Shown here piece by piece: positions 34,280 to 42,043 of a stretch of DNA of 64,000 nucleotides. The notes below the pieces were generated by a model that was not told the origin of the DNA, searched no databases, and worked only from the letters and a program-made list of their open reading frames with translations. Position numbers and translations under genes: made by a program. The stretch's first letter is position 1; each line of letters starts with the position of its first letter. The DNA comes from Bradyrhizobium hipponense. Its GTDB lineage: Bacteria; Pseudomonadota; Alphaproteobacteria; Rhizobiales; Xanthobacteraceae. Location of the stretch: assembly GCF_008123965.1 (NCBI RefSeq), contig NZ_VSTH01000099.1, forward strand, positions 1 through 64,000. Direction: 5' to 3'.

Positions 34280-36079
34280 TCATTCCGCTGCTGCGACGTG
34301 CCCGAGTTCCACCACCTGGCGCTCGAACAGGCCGCGGTAGATGCCCCCTAGCTTGCCCGCGAGCGTGGCATGGGTGCCTTGCTCGACGATCTCGCCGCGG
34401 TCGAACACCAGGATGCGATCGAGGCTGCGCACCGTCGACAACCGGTGCGCGATCACGATCGAGGTGCGGCCCTTCATCAGCCGCTCCATCGCCTGCTGGA
34501 TCAGCGCCTCCGATTCCGAATCCAGGCTCGAGGTCGCCTCATCCAGGATCAGCACCGGCGCATCGGCGAGGAAGGCGCGCGCCAGCGCCACGCGCTGCCG
34601 CTCGCCGCCCGACAGTTTTACGCCGCGCTCGCCGACGAGGGTGCCGTAACCCTTCGGCAGGCGCAGGATGAAGTCGTGCGCATTGGCGAGCCGCGCCGCC
34701 TGCTCGATCGCCTCCAGGCTGGCGCCGGGCCGGCCGTACGCGATGTTCTCGGCGAGCGAGCGATGAAACAGGATCGGATCCTGCTGCACGATCGCGATCT
34801 GGCTGCGCAACGATTGCTGCGTGGCCTTCGCGATGTCCTGCCCGTCGATCAGGATGCGACCGCCCGAGACGTCGTAGAGCCGCTGCACCAGCTTGACGAA
34901 GGTGGTCTTGCCGGAGCCGGAGCGGCCGACGAGGCCGACCCGTTCGCCGGCGCGGATCGTTACCGACAGGCCGTCGTACAACGGCGCGCGATGGCCGCCA
35001 TAGTGGAACGTGACGTCGTCGAACACGATCTCGCCGCCCTCGATCGCGATCGGCTGCGCGTCGGGCGCATCGGCGATCCCGATCGGCTCGTCATGGATCG
35101 CCACCAGCTCCTCCATGTCGTTGACCGAGCGCTGCAGGTTGTTGATGTGCATGCCGACGTCACGCAGGTAGGCGTGGATGACATAGTAGCTGGTCAGCAC
35201 ATAGGTGACGTCGCCCGGCGAGGCGTGCCCAAACATCCAAAGCAGCACCGAACCGCCTATCACGGAGGCACGTAAGGCCAGCAGCACCGCGAGCTGCGCC
35301 AGATTGGTGTAATTGTAGCGCAGCCAGGTCCGCCGCACGCGCACGCGCCAGCGGTTGATGACACGGCCAAGCCGTGCATCCTCGCGCGCTTCCGCGCCGA
35401 ACGACTTCACCACCGCGTTGCATGTCAGCGCGTCAGCCAGCGTGCCCCCGACCTTGGTGTCCCAGGCGTTGGAAACCCGCGCGGCCGGCGCGATGTAGCG
35501 CGTGGAGAACAGCACCGTCATCGTGACATAGACCAGCGCACCCAGCGCGATCACCGCGCCAAGCGAGGCCCAGTGCACGCCGAGCAGGATCATCGACCCG
35601 ATCAGCACCAGCAGCGAGGGCGCCAGCGCCATCAATATGGTGTCGTTCAACAGGTCGAGCGCCCACATGCCGCGGGTGACCTTGCGCACCGTGGATCCGG
35701 CGAAGGAATTGGCGTGCCAGTCGGTCGAGAAGCGCTGCACACGCATGAAGGCGCCTTCGGCGACCTCGGACATGATCTTCAGCGTGAACGGCACGATGGC
35801 CTGGAGGCCGGTCAGCCGCAGCGCCATGGAGGCTGCGCCCAGCGCCACGATTCCGCCCAGCGCCACCAGCGCCGCGTGACGCGCATCCGGATCGAACGGG
35901 CCGCGCGTCAGCGCGTCGACCAGATGTCCCGAGAACACCGGCATGAACAGATCGGCGATGGTCGCCCCCAACAGGCCGCCGGCCACGATGAACGTGCGCC
36001 CCGGCTGCTTGAGCCAGTGCCGGAATACGAAAGGCAGCACCACGCGTATTGCCGCGGGCTTTTTTGACAGAACGGTCAT
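34280..36079 (-). CDS. ABC exporter, fused membrane and ATPase domains
   Basis: A 599-residue half-transporter of the MsbA/MDR type that works as a dimer to export lipids or drugs. The six-helix membrane domain spans about residues 15-310. The ATPase domain has Walker A GRSGSGKT at 385-392, the signature LSGGE at 489-493, and Walker B VLILDE around 509-514. An alternative start at 36097 adds six residues. Neither start has a strong ribosome site, and a GC-rich hairpin ends 9 bases before 36097. Upstream lie a candidate promoter and leader ORF, and downstream a MATE gene. Confidence 0.94.
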   Translation of the reverse strand: MTVLSKKPAAIRVVLPFVFRHWLKQPGRTFIVAGGLLGATIADLFMPVFSGHLVDALTRGPFDPDARHAALVALGGIVALGAASMALRLTGLQAIVPFTLKIMSEVAEGAFMRVQRFSTDWHANSFAGSTVRKVTRGMWALDLLNDTILMALAPSLLVLIGSMILLGVHWASLGAVIALGALVYVTMTVLFSTRYIAPAARVSNAWDTKVGGTLADALTCNAVVKSFGAEAREDARLGRVINRWRVRVRRTWLRYNYTNLAQLAVLLALRASVIGGSVLLWMFGHASPGDVTYVLTSYYVIHAYLRDVGMHINNLQRSVNDMEELVAIHDEPIGIADAPDAQPIAIEGGEIVFDDVTFHYGGHRAPLYDGLSVTIRAGERVGLVGRSGSGKTTFVKLVQRLYDVSGGRILIDGQDIAKATQQSLRSQIAIVQQDPILFHRSLAENIAYGRPGASLEAIEQAARLANAHDFILRLPKGYGTLVGERGVKLSGGERQRVALARAFLADAPVLILDEATSSLDSESEALIQQAMERLMKGRTSIVIAHRLSTVRSLDRILVFDRGEIVEQGTHATLAGKLGGIYRGLFERQVVELGHVAAAE

Positions 36080-36105
36080 GGCATCACCCGGCCGCATCTC
36101 GCGCG

Positions 36106-36212
36106 GGCCGGCTCCATCAATGGACGCAGGCCGGCCGCGAGGGCCGAGACGGCGTCACTTAAGATTGGCTTTGACTTGGGAAGCGGAGCGATCGGGGCCT
36201 GGCGCCCGATCG
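36106..36212 (-). promoter_or_regulatory. Two leader hairpins ahead of the ABC exporter
   Basis: Two hairpins lie between the leader ORF and the exporter start. The first pairs 36205-36212 with 36189-36196 (arms CGATCGGG and CCCGATCG). The second pairs 36130-36136 with 36106-36112 (arms GGCCGGC and GCCGGCC) and contains the inner TCCATTGATGGA. The second covers the place where a ribosome site for the exporter would be. The layout suggests control of elongation or translation by ribosome position on the leader ORF. The hairpins are visible; the mechanism is inferred. Confidence 0.45.
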
Positions 36213-36231
36213 AAGCTGGCGGAAATGACCT

Positions 36232-36306
36232 CTAGAAGGCCGAGCACATACCGAGCCAGAACATCATCGAGCGCGGGCGTGCGATCTGCAAATGCGACGA
36301 AATCAT
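36232..36306 (-). CDS. Candidate 24-residue leader peptide
   Basis: A short frame begins with ATG at 36306, five or six bases after the strong ribosome site GGGGAGGA (minus strand, 36312-36319), and stops with TAG at 36232. The peptide starts MISSHLQIARPRSMM and ends WLGMCSAF. The ribosome site is better than that of the exporter 150 bases downstream. It lies about 30 bases after the expected transcript start. A longer frame, GTG at 36373 to 36155, overlaps it but has no ribosome site. Function as a regulatory leader is inference. Confidence 0.4.
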   Translation of the reverse strand: MISSHLQIARPRSMMFWLGMCSAF

Positions 36307-36341
36307 GCAAATCCTCCCCGGTTCGATTCAATGAGGTGCGC

Positions 36342-36370
36342 TTTATAGATGTATCGCTTGCGATTTGCAA
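36342..36370 (-). promoter_or_regulatory. Sigma-70-type promoter for the ABC exporter, with internal palindrome
   Basis: On the minus strand TTGCAA (36365-36370) and TATAAA (36342-36347) are separated by exactly 17 bases, a strong match for a housekeeping promoter. The spacer holds the inverted repeat ATCGC-TT-GCGAT (36353-36364), where a repressor bound there would block the polymerase. The transcript would start near 36335, just before the leader ORF ribosome site. Confidence 0.6.
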
Positions 36371-36405
36371 CACGGCTCGCGCGAGATCAAGCGCGAGTGT
36401 TGCAA
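36365..36405 (-). terminator. Hairpin behind emrB (weak terminator candidate)
   Basis: Arms TTGCAACAC (36365-36373) and GTGTTGCAA (36397-36405) continue, after a 3-base bulge, into TCGCGC/GCGCGA around an 8-base loop, giving a 15-pair stem directly after the emrB stop. No T run follows on the minus strand, so it may act as an mRNA end stabiliser instead. Its lower arm overlaps the -35 box of the next promoter. Confidence 0.4.
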
Positions 36406-36406
36406 T

Positions 36407-37993
36407 TTAGTGCGCATCGCCGCCGGCGCCGAACGGCGAAGCCGGCTTTTTCAGCAGCATGACCGTGAGACTGAGGGCGAGATAGAACAGTGTCAGCATG
36501 AAGAAGGCATCACCAAAGCTCATCACCACGGCCTGGCGGTGTACGATCTGGCTGAGCTGCTTCATCGCCATCAGCGTGGCGTCGCCGAGCCCCTGAAACT
36601 TCTGCATGAACATGTTCAGCGTTTCGGTCGCGGTCGCATTGCCCCAGGTCACGCGCTCCTGGAGACGCGTGATGTGGAGGTCGGTGCGGTCGTTGAGCAC
36701 GGTGTTGATTACGGCCAGTCCGACCGCGCCGCCGAGATTGCGCATCAGGTTGAACAGGCCCGAGGCGTTCTTGACCCGGTCCGGCGCCAGCGTGCCGAGC
36801 GCGATGTTGTTGGTCGGCACCATCGCGAACATCATGCCGATGCCGCGCAGGATCTGCGGCATCAAGAGTTCGTAGAAGTCGTAGTCGCGCGTGATCCATG
36901 TCATCTGGTAGGAGCCGATCGCGAACACGACGAGGCCGAACGCGATCATGTAGCGCATGTCGACCTTCGCCATGAGCCGGCCGACCAGCGGCGCAACCAG
37001 GAACATGGTGATCCCGGAGACGAACATGGTTTCGCCGATCATCAGCGCGCTGTAACCGCGCACTTCGGCGAGATAGCGCGGATAGATGTAGGTCAGGCCG
37101 TAGAGGCCGATGCCGATGCAGAACTGGAGCAGGCAGCCGATCGCGAAATTGCGGTCGGAGAAAGTGCGCAGGTTGACGATCGGCTCGGCCGCCGTGAAGA
37201 CGCGCCAGAAGAAGGCGATCGCCGAGATGGCACAGATCCAGGCGCAGATCGCGACCGAAGCATCCTGCATCCATTCATATTGCGGGCCTTCCTCCAGCAC
37301 GTATTCCAGCGTGCCGAGGAAACCGGCCATGAAGATCAGGCCCCACCAGTCGAAGCGGTCGAGCAATTCGAAATGCGGCTCGTCGAAATCGACCAGCGCC
37401 AGCACGCCGATGGTGATGCCGATGCCGGGCACGACGTTGATGAAGAACAGCCAGTTCCACGTCATCAGATCGGTGATGTAGCCGCCCACCGTCGGCCCGA
37501 TGGTGGGGGCCAATGTCGCGACGAGGCCGATGATGGGACCGACGATGTGGAATTTCGAGCGCGGGAACACGGTATAGGCGGAGGCGAACACCGTGGGGAT
37601 CATGCCGGCGCCGAGAAATCCCTGGAGCGCGCGCCACAGGATCATCTCCTCGATCGTGGAGGCAAAGCCGCAGAGCAGGCTCGAAATGGTGAAGCCGGCC
37701 GCCGAGATTGCGAACAGCAACCGCGTGCCGAAAGCGCGCGACAGGAAGCCCGATAGCGGGATCGCGATGACTTCGGCAATCAGATAGGCGGTCTGGACCC
37801 AGGAGACTTCGCTGGAGCTGGCCGACAGGCCGGCCTGGATTTCGCTCAAGGACGCCGAGACGATCTGGATGTCCAGGATCGACATGAACATCCCGAACAC
37901 CATGACGATGAAGGCGATCAGCCGCTTCGGCGCGATGCGCTCCGAAGCCGGGGCCGCCATCATGGCCGGTGAAGCAGTCGTGGCATCGGCCAT
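36407..37993 (-). CDS. emrB: DHA2-family multidrug efflux permease (EmrB-like)
   Basis: This is a proton-driven 14-helix MFS exporter that works with an EmrA adaptor and an outer-membrane channel. The 528-residue product has the family segments MFMSILDIQIVSASLSEIQAGL, VQTAYLIAEVIAIPLSGFLSRAFGTR, and LGAGMIPTVFASAYTVFPRSK. An ATG start at 37993 with GAGTGAGAG upstream is preferred over a GTG at 38008. It follows emrA on the minus strand across a 213-base gap containing a palindromic repeat. The substrates are unknown. Confidence 0.94.
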   Translation of the reverse strand: MADATTASPAMMAAPASERIAPKRLIAFIVMVFGMFMSILDIQIVSASLSEIQAGLSASSSEVSWVQTAYLIAEVIAIPLSGFLSRAFGTRLLFAISAAGFTISSLLCGFASTIEEMILWRALQGFLGAGMIPTVFASAYTVFPRSKFHIVGPIIGLVATLAPTIGPTVGGYITDLMTWNWLFFINVVPGIGITIGVLALVDFDEPHFELLDRFDWWGLIFMAGFLGTLEYVLEEGPQYEWMQDASVAICAWICAISAIAFFWRVFTAAEPIVNLRTFSDRNFAIGCLLQFCIGIGLYGLTYIYPRYLAEVRGYSALMIGETMFVSGITMFLVAPLVGRLMAKVDMRYMIAFGLVVFAIGSYQMTWITRDYDFYELLMPQILRGIGMMFAMVPTNNIALGTLAPDRVKNASGLFNLMRNLGGAVGLAVINTVLNDRTDLHITRLQERVTWGNATATETLNMFMQKFQGLGDATLMAMKQLSQIVHRQAVVMSFGDAFFMLTLFYLALSLTVMLLKKPASPFGAGGDAH

Positions 37994-38028
37994 GGCGTTA
38001 GCTCTCACTCAAGCCGCAGGTTCGTCTT

Positions 38029-38156
38029 ACCTCTCCTGCTTGCGGGAGAGGTCGACGCGCTCGAAGAGCGCGGCGGGTGAGGGCTCTATCCTCTCGGGGT
38101 GTCTCCCTAGCGGAGACATCCTCTCCCCTGCCCTCTCCCGCAAGCGGGAGAGGGCG
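38029..38156. repeat. Intergenic palindromic repeat between emrA and emrB
   Basis: Arms ACCTCTCCTGCTTGCGGGAG and CTCTCCCGCAAGCGGGAGAG contain their own hairpins (CTCCCGCAAGCGGGAG) and flank inner pieces such as GTCTCCCTAGCGGAGAC. It splits the emrA-emrB operon and may set different stability for the two parts of the message. Confidence 0.7.
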
Positions 38157-38206
38157 CGCAGCGTCGCTCGGGGCTATGGCGCAGCTGCGCATCATCGCAG
38201 CCAATC

Positions 38207-39514
38207 CTACTGCGGGTGAATCGCGGTGGGATCGTCGAGATCGATCTCGCTGTCGGCGTCGGCCGCGCCCTTGTTGGTGTCGACGGTCGCATAGACCGAC
38301 ATGCCGGCGCGGAGCAGGTTCTGCTTGGCGACAGCCTTGGGCACGCGGATGCGGACCGGCACGCGCTGCACGATCTTGGTGAAGTTGCCGGTGGCGTTGT
38401 CCGGCGGCAGCAGCGTGAACACCGAGCCCGCGCCCGCTGCGATGCTGTCGACGACGCCGGCGAATTTGCGCATGCCGTAGGCATCGACCTTGATCGTCAC
38501 CGGCTGGCCGGGGCGGATGCGCTTGAGCTGGGTTTCCTTGAAGTTGGCGTCGATATAGACGCTGTCGAGCGGCACGACGTTGCCGAGACGCTGGCCGACT
38601 GCGACGAAGTCGCCGGCGCTGACGAGGCGGTTCGAGAACGTTCCGTCGACCGGCGCGCGTACGGCGGTGAAACTGAGATCACGCTCGGCCTTGGCGAGGG
38701 TGGTCTTGAGCTCGGCGAGCTGCGCCTGCGCTTCGGCCTGCTGCGCCTTGGCGACGTCGACATTGCTGACGGCGACGTCATAGGCGGCCTGCGCGGCCTT
38801 GACCGCCGCGGCGCCCTGGTCACGCCCAGCTTCCGAGGATTCGAATGTGGCACGCGAGGCAAAGCCCTTGCTGTTCAGCGCCTGCTGCCGCTCGTAATCA
38901 AGATCGGCGCGCTTGAGACCCGCTTCCGCGGAGACCAGCTGCGCCTTGGCTTGCGCGACCTGGCTGTCGAGAGCAGCAACCTGGCGTCCGATGCGATCGA
39001 TCGTGGCCTGCTGGGTCGCGATCCGGGTCGCGGCGGCATCGACCGCGATCTTGTAGTCGCCGTCGTCGATGCGCAGGACGATATCGCCGGCGCGCACCAG
39101 CGTGTTGTCGCCGGCGAGGATCGAGGAGATGTGACCGGCGACGCGCGCGCCGAGCATGGTGTTGTTGGCGCGAACATAGGCGTCATCGGTGGAGACGTAG
39201 AAGCGGCCGACCAGCGTGTAGTAGCCGGCATAGCTCGCGGCCGCGAGCGCCAGCATGAGGCCGACGCCCATCAGGACAAATTTGCGTTTACCGGATTTGG
39301 GCGCGGCCGCAGCGGTTGCATTCGGAGCCGGCTTGTCGGTCACCGGCTTCTCCAGCGCCTCGCTGGTGCGGCGCTTGGTCTCTTCGGTCACATGGGAGCG
39401 CAACTGCCCGGCGATCGCTGCAGATGTCTCGCTCGCAGCTTCAGTGTTCGCGGGGGTCGTCTCTACCGCTTCCTCGCGAAGGACGCGCGCAGCCTGGTCT
39501 CTCGATGCGGCCAT
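38207..39514 (-). CDS. emrA: Membrane-fusion adaptor EmrA (HlyD family)
   Basis: EmrA links the EmrB pump to an outer-membrane channel. The 435-residue product has an N-terminal cytoplasmic tail, one membrane helix around residues 78-97 (VLMGVGLMLALAAASYAGYY), and the lipoyl halves of the biotinyl-lipoyl fold (YVSTDDAYVRANNTMLGARVAGHI and APVDGTFSNRLVSAGDFVAVGQ). They enclose a long alpha-helical hairpin rich in Ala and Gln. It is the first gene of the pair and is divergent from tetR, with a perfect palindrome in the shared gap. Confidence 0.95.
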   Translation of the reverse strand: MAASRDQAARVLREEAVETTPANTEAASETSAAIAGQLRSHVTEETKRRTSEALEKPVTDKPAPNATAAAAPKSGKRKFVLMGVGLMLALAAASYAGYYTLVGRFYVSTDDAYVRANNTMLGARVAGHISSILAGDNTLVRAGDIVLRIDDGDYKIAVDAAATRIATQQATIDRIGRQVAALDSQVAQAKAQLVSAEAGLKRADLDYERQQALNSKGFASRATFESSEAGRDQGAAAVKAAQAAYDVAVSNVDVAKAQQAEAQAQLAELKTTLAKAERDLSFTAVRAPVDGTFSNRLVSAGDFVAVGQRLGNVVPLDSVYIDANFKETQLKRIRPGQPVTIKVDAYGMRKFAGVVDSIAAGAGSVFTLLPPDNATGNFTKIVQRVPVRIRVPKAVAKQNLLRAGMSVYATVDTNKGAADADSEIDLDDPTAIHPQ

Positions 39515-39591
39515 AAAGGCCTCCCCAACAAAAAAGCGCGACCCCGGACGGGCCGTCGTGCGGCCCGATCCTGTCGCCTATCCCAAATACC

Positions 39592-39614
39592 ATTGACCGA
39601 ACGGTTCGGTCAAT
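39592..39614. promoter_or_regulatory. TetR operator palindrome between emrA and tetR
   Basis: A 23-base perfect palindrome has arms ATTGACCGAAC and GTTCGGTCAAT around a central G. Each arm also supplies a TTGACC -35-like word, one facing emrA and one facing tetR, with AT-rich -10 candidates (TACATA on the plus side) 17 bases away. A repressor on this site would shut both genes, the usual arrangement for TetR-controlled pumps. Confidence 0.8.
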
Positions 39615-39711
39615 ATACATATTCTGCCCGGCAGAACCTTACCGGCCCGAATCCTCTATTTGGGTTTCAGGATCCAAACCCTGCGGCAAAACCTTTCGAG
39701 ACCCTAAACCA

Positions 39712-40347
39712 ATGGTTGCAGCCGAGCACGAACATCTGCACGTCGTCTCCGAAGAGGACAGCTCGAAACGCCGCCAGATTCTGGACGGTGCCCGCAAGGT
39801 GTTCATGGATCTCGGCTTTGACGGCGCCAGCATGGGCGAGATCGCCCGCGCGGCCGCGGTCTCCAAGGGCACACTCTACGTCTATTTCGCGGACAAATCC
39901 GCGCTGTTCGAAGCCATCCTCGAGCAGGAGGCGCTCCAGCACGGTCAGGTCGCGTTCAATTTCGATCCCGCGCGCGATGTCGAGACCACTCTGAGGGATT
40001 TCGGCCAGGCCTACATCCACCTGCTCTGCCGGCCCGGCGGCGGATCGGCGATCCGCACCGTGATGGCGATCGCCGAGCGCATGCCCGACGTCGGCCGGCG
40101 CTATTATCTGCGCGTGCTCGACAAGACCATCAACCGGCTCTCCGAATATCTCAAAGCCCATATCGCTTCCGACGATCTCAACATCGACGATTGCAACCTT
40201 GCGGCCTCGCAGTTCATGGAGCTGTGCAAGGCCTCACTGTTCTTGCCCTTCGTCTTCCAGGCCGCACCGGCGCCGTCGGAGGAACGCATCGCCGAAGTCA
40301 TCGACAGCGCGACGCGGATGTTTCTGGCGGCTTATCGGGCGAAGTAG
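39712..40347 (+). CDS. TetR-family repressor of the EmrAB pump
   Basis: A 211-residue regulator with an N-terminal TetR helix-turn-helix (about residues 18-64; RRQILDGARKVFMDLGFDGASMGEIARAAAVSKGTLYVYFADKSALF in the usual layout) and a helical ligand domain. It is divergent from emrA with a perfect 23-base palindrome between them, so it probably represses emrAB and itself until a pump substrate binds. The ligand is not predictable. The ligand domain resembles the AefR/TetR_C-type group in general form only. Confidence 0.93.
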   Translation: MVAAEHEHLHVVSEEDSSKRRQILDGARKVFMDLGFDGASMGEIARAAAVSKGTLYVYFADKSALFEAILEQEALQHGQVAFNFDPARDVETTLRDFGQAYIHLLCRPGGGSAIRTVMAIAERMPDVGRRYYLRVLDKTINRLSEYLKAHIASDDLNIDDCNLAASQFMELCKASLFLPFVFQAAPAPSEERIAEVIDSATRMFLAAYRAK

Positions 40348-40401
40348 CGGCAGCAGTCCACGCGTTGCGCATGCGGTTCGCGGTGCATTATATTGAGCGC
40401 C

Positions 40402-40746
40402 ATGTCCCGTGATCTTCGCCCGCCGGTCGATATCCTCCATTATGAGATCGTCCAGGAACAGGCCTCAGCGCTTGGACGAATGGGCCGCACGCTCGAACAG
40501 GCCCTCGCGGAATTGCGCGCGTTCGACGCCACGCACGCGCTCCCGGACATACCGGCCTCGCTGCAGCCGGCCCGGCGCAAGCTGGTGATGGCAGCCGGCC
40601 AGGCGCTCTGGATGTTCGTGGTGCAACGTGAAGCGACCGGCCTGCGCGACAGCCGCCATATCATGCGGACCTACACCGTACCGGCCGAAGTTCAGCACTG
40701 CATGGGGCTCACGCCGTCGACGGACGTTGGAAAACGCAGGTCATGA
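40402..40746 (+). CDS. Small conserved-looking protein coupled to the LanC-like gene
   Basis: A 114-residue soluble protein, mostly helical (LHYEIVQEQASALGRMGRTLEQALAELRAF) with one cysteine near the C-terminus (VQHCMG). I do not recognise it with certainty; it recalls the rhizobial DUF6665 family. The ATG at 40402 is chosen over a TTG at 40393. Its stop overlaps the start of the LanC-like gene by 4 bases, so the two are translated together and probably work together. It could be a partner or a substrate carrier; nothing shows a leader-peptide cleavage motif. Confidence 0.75.
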   Translation: MSRDLRPPVDILHYEIVQEQASALGRMGRTLEQALAELRAFDATHALPDIPASLQPARRKLVMAAGQALWMFVVQREATGLRDSRHIMRTYTVPAEVQHCMGLTPSTDVGKRRS

Positions 40747-41933
40747 TCACCCCCAGTCGCCACCGCGCGCTTGCGCACGACGCCTGGAGCGAGTTGGCCG
40801 TCCGCACCGCGATTGCAGACATCGTTGCCGATGCCATCGCTGATTTCGATCCCCAGACGTTTTGGCCCGGTCACCCCGGCGACGACGGGGTGGACGGCAA
40901 CCCCAGCTTCTACTATGGCGCGGCGGGCGTCATCTGGGCGCTCGATTATTTGCATCGTGTCGGCGCCAGCCCTGCCGCAAAAGACTTTCGCGCGGTCTTG
41001 CCAAAACTCCTCGAACGGACAACCGCCAGGTTCGAGAGGGATTCGCCGGCCGGCTACGCCAAACACGGCTCGTTGCTTTTTGGCGACATGGGAGCCGCCC
41101 TTGTCGCCATGCGCCTTGATCCCACGCCGGGCTTGGCCGATCTCGTCCATGCGCGCGCCGAAGCCAATACCGAACTCCCGATTCGTGAACTGATGTGGGG
41201 CATGCCCGGATCCATGCTGGCTGCGATCCACATGGCCCAGATGACACGGGAGCCGCGATGGCGTGGCCTGTTCGAAATGCAAGCGGCCCGGCTGTTGGAT
41301 GATCTGGAGGAAACGCCGCAAGGTCGGCTCTGGACCCAGGATCTGTACGGCGCCAAGGACCGCTGGCTCGGGCCTGTGCATGGCTTCGCCGGCAACATCA
41401 TCCCGTTGCTGCGTGGATGGGACTGGTTGACGCCGGCACAGCAGGCGCAATTGGCCGATGTTGTGCCGCAGACCCTGGCCGCGAATGCGTGGTCGTCCGA
41501 GACTGGCACCAATTGGGGCGCGAGAAGCAAGCGCGAGACGCCACCGAGCTTGTGTCAGCACTGCCACGGCGCTCCCGGCATGGTGACGACATTTGCCGAC
41601 GCGCCGTTCGCGACGCCTGATTTTGACGAACTTCTGCTGGATGCCGGCCGGTTGACCTGGACCGCCGGACCGCTGACCAAGGGTTCGAACCTGTGCCACG
41701 GCACCGGCGGGAACGGCTACGCATTCCTCAAGCTTTACCGCCGCACGAACGATCCGGTCTGGCTCGACCGTGCACGCCAATTCGCCATGACGGCCATTGT
41801 CCAGTATCGCGGCGCCAGGACGGTCGTTGACCGCGGACGCTATTCGCTTTGGACCGGCGACGTCGGCCTGGCGATCTACCTCTTGGACTGTATCACCGGG
41901 GAGCCGCGCTTTCCGACAATCGACGTGTTCTGA
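40743..41933 (+). CDS. LanC-like (LanCL-type) zinc protein
   Basis: A 396-residue protein with the repeated GxxG helical-barrel pattern of lanthionine synthetase C: YYGAAG (58-63), LFGDMG (112-117), MWGMPG (151-156), VHGFAG (212-217), CHGAPG (274-279), CHGTGG (318-323). The expected zinc ligands Cys274, Cys318 and His319 are present, and CQHCHGAPG and LCHGTGGNGYAFL look closer to the eukaryotic LanCL form than to NisC. No LanB, LanM, precursor peptide or exporter for one lies next to it, so lantibiotic synthesis is unlikely. A thiol-addition role on peptides or proteins, as reported for LanCL, is inference. Confidence 0.85.
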   Translation: MITPSRHRALAHDAWSELAVRTAIADIVADAIADFDPQTFWPGHPGDDGVDGNPSFYYGAAGVIWALDYLHRVGASPAAKDFRAVLPKLLERTTARFERDSPAGYAKHGSLLFGDMGAALVAMRLDPTPGLADLVHARAEANTELPIRELMWGMPGSMLAAIHMAQMTREPRWRGLFEMQAARLLDDLEETPQGRLWTQDLYGAKDRWLGPVHGFAGNIIPLLRGWDWLTPAQQAQLADVVPQTLAANAWSSETGTNWGARSKRETPPSLCQHCHGAPGMVTTFADAPFATPDFDELLLDAGRLTWTAGPLTKGSNLCHGTGGNGYAFLKLYRRTNDPVWLDRARQFAMTAIVQYRGARTVVDRGRYSLWTGDVGLAIYLLDCITGEPRFPTIDVF

Positions 41934-42043
41934 TCCGAAGTGTGGTGGCTCGCGGTGCAGCGCTACGCCCGGCGAGATCGATTTACACCTGCGGATGCGT
42001 GAGATAGCGGACGATGTCGGCGGGCATTTTGGAATGTGTCCGC

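Noticed and set aside
36300..36335. tRNA-like GGTTCGATTC word
   Set aside because: No acceptor stem, anticodon arm or CCA can be folded around it.
36155..36373. A 72-codon minus-strand frame before the ABC exporter
   Set aside because: It starts with GTG inside the -35 box and upstream of the expected transcript start, and has no ribosome site. The overlapping 24-codon ORF with a strong ribosome site fits better.
40743..41933. Lantibiotic gene cluster
   Set aside because: Only a LanC-like gene is present. No precursor peptide with a leader, no LanB or LanM and no dedicated exporter were seen within several kilobases.
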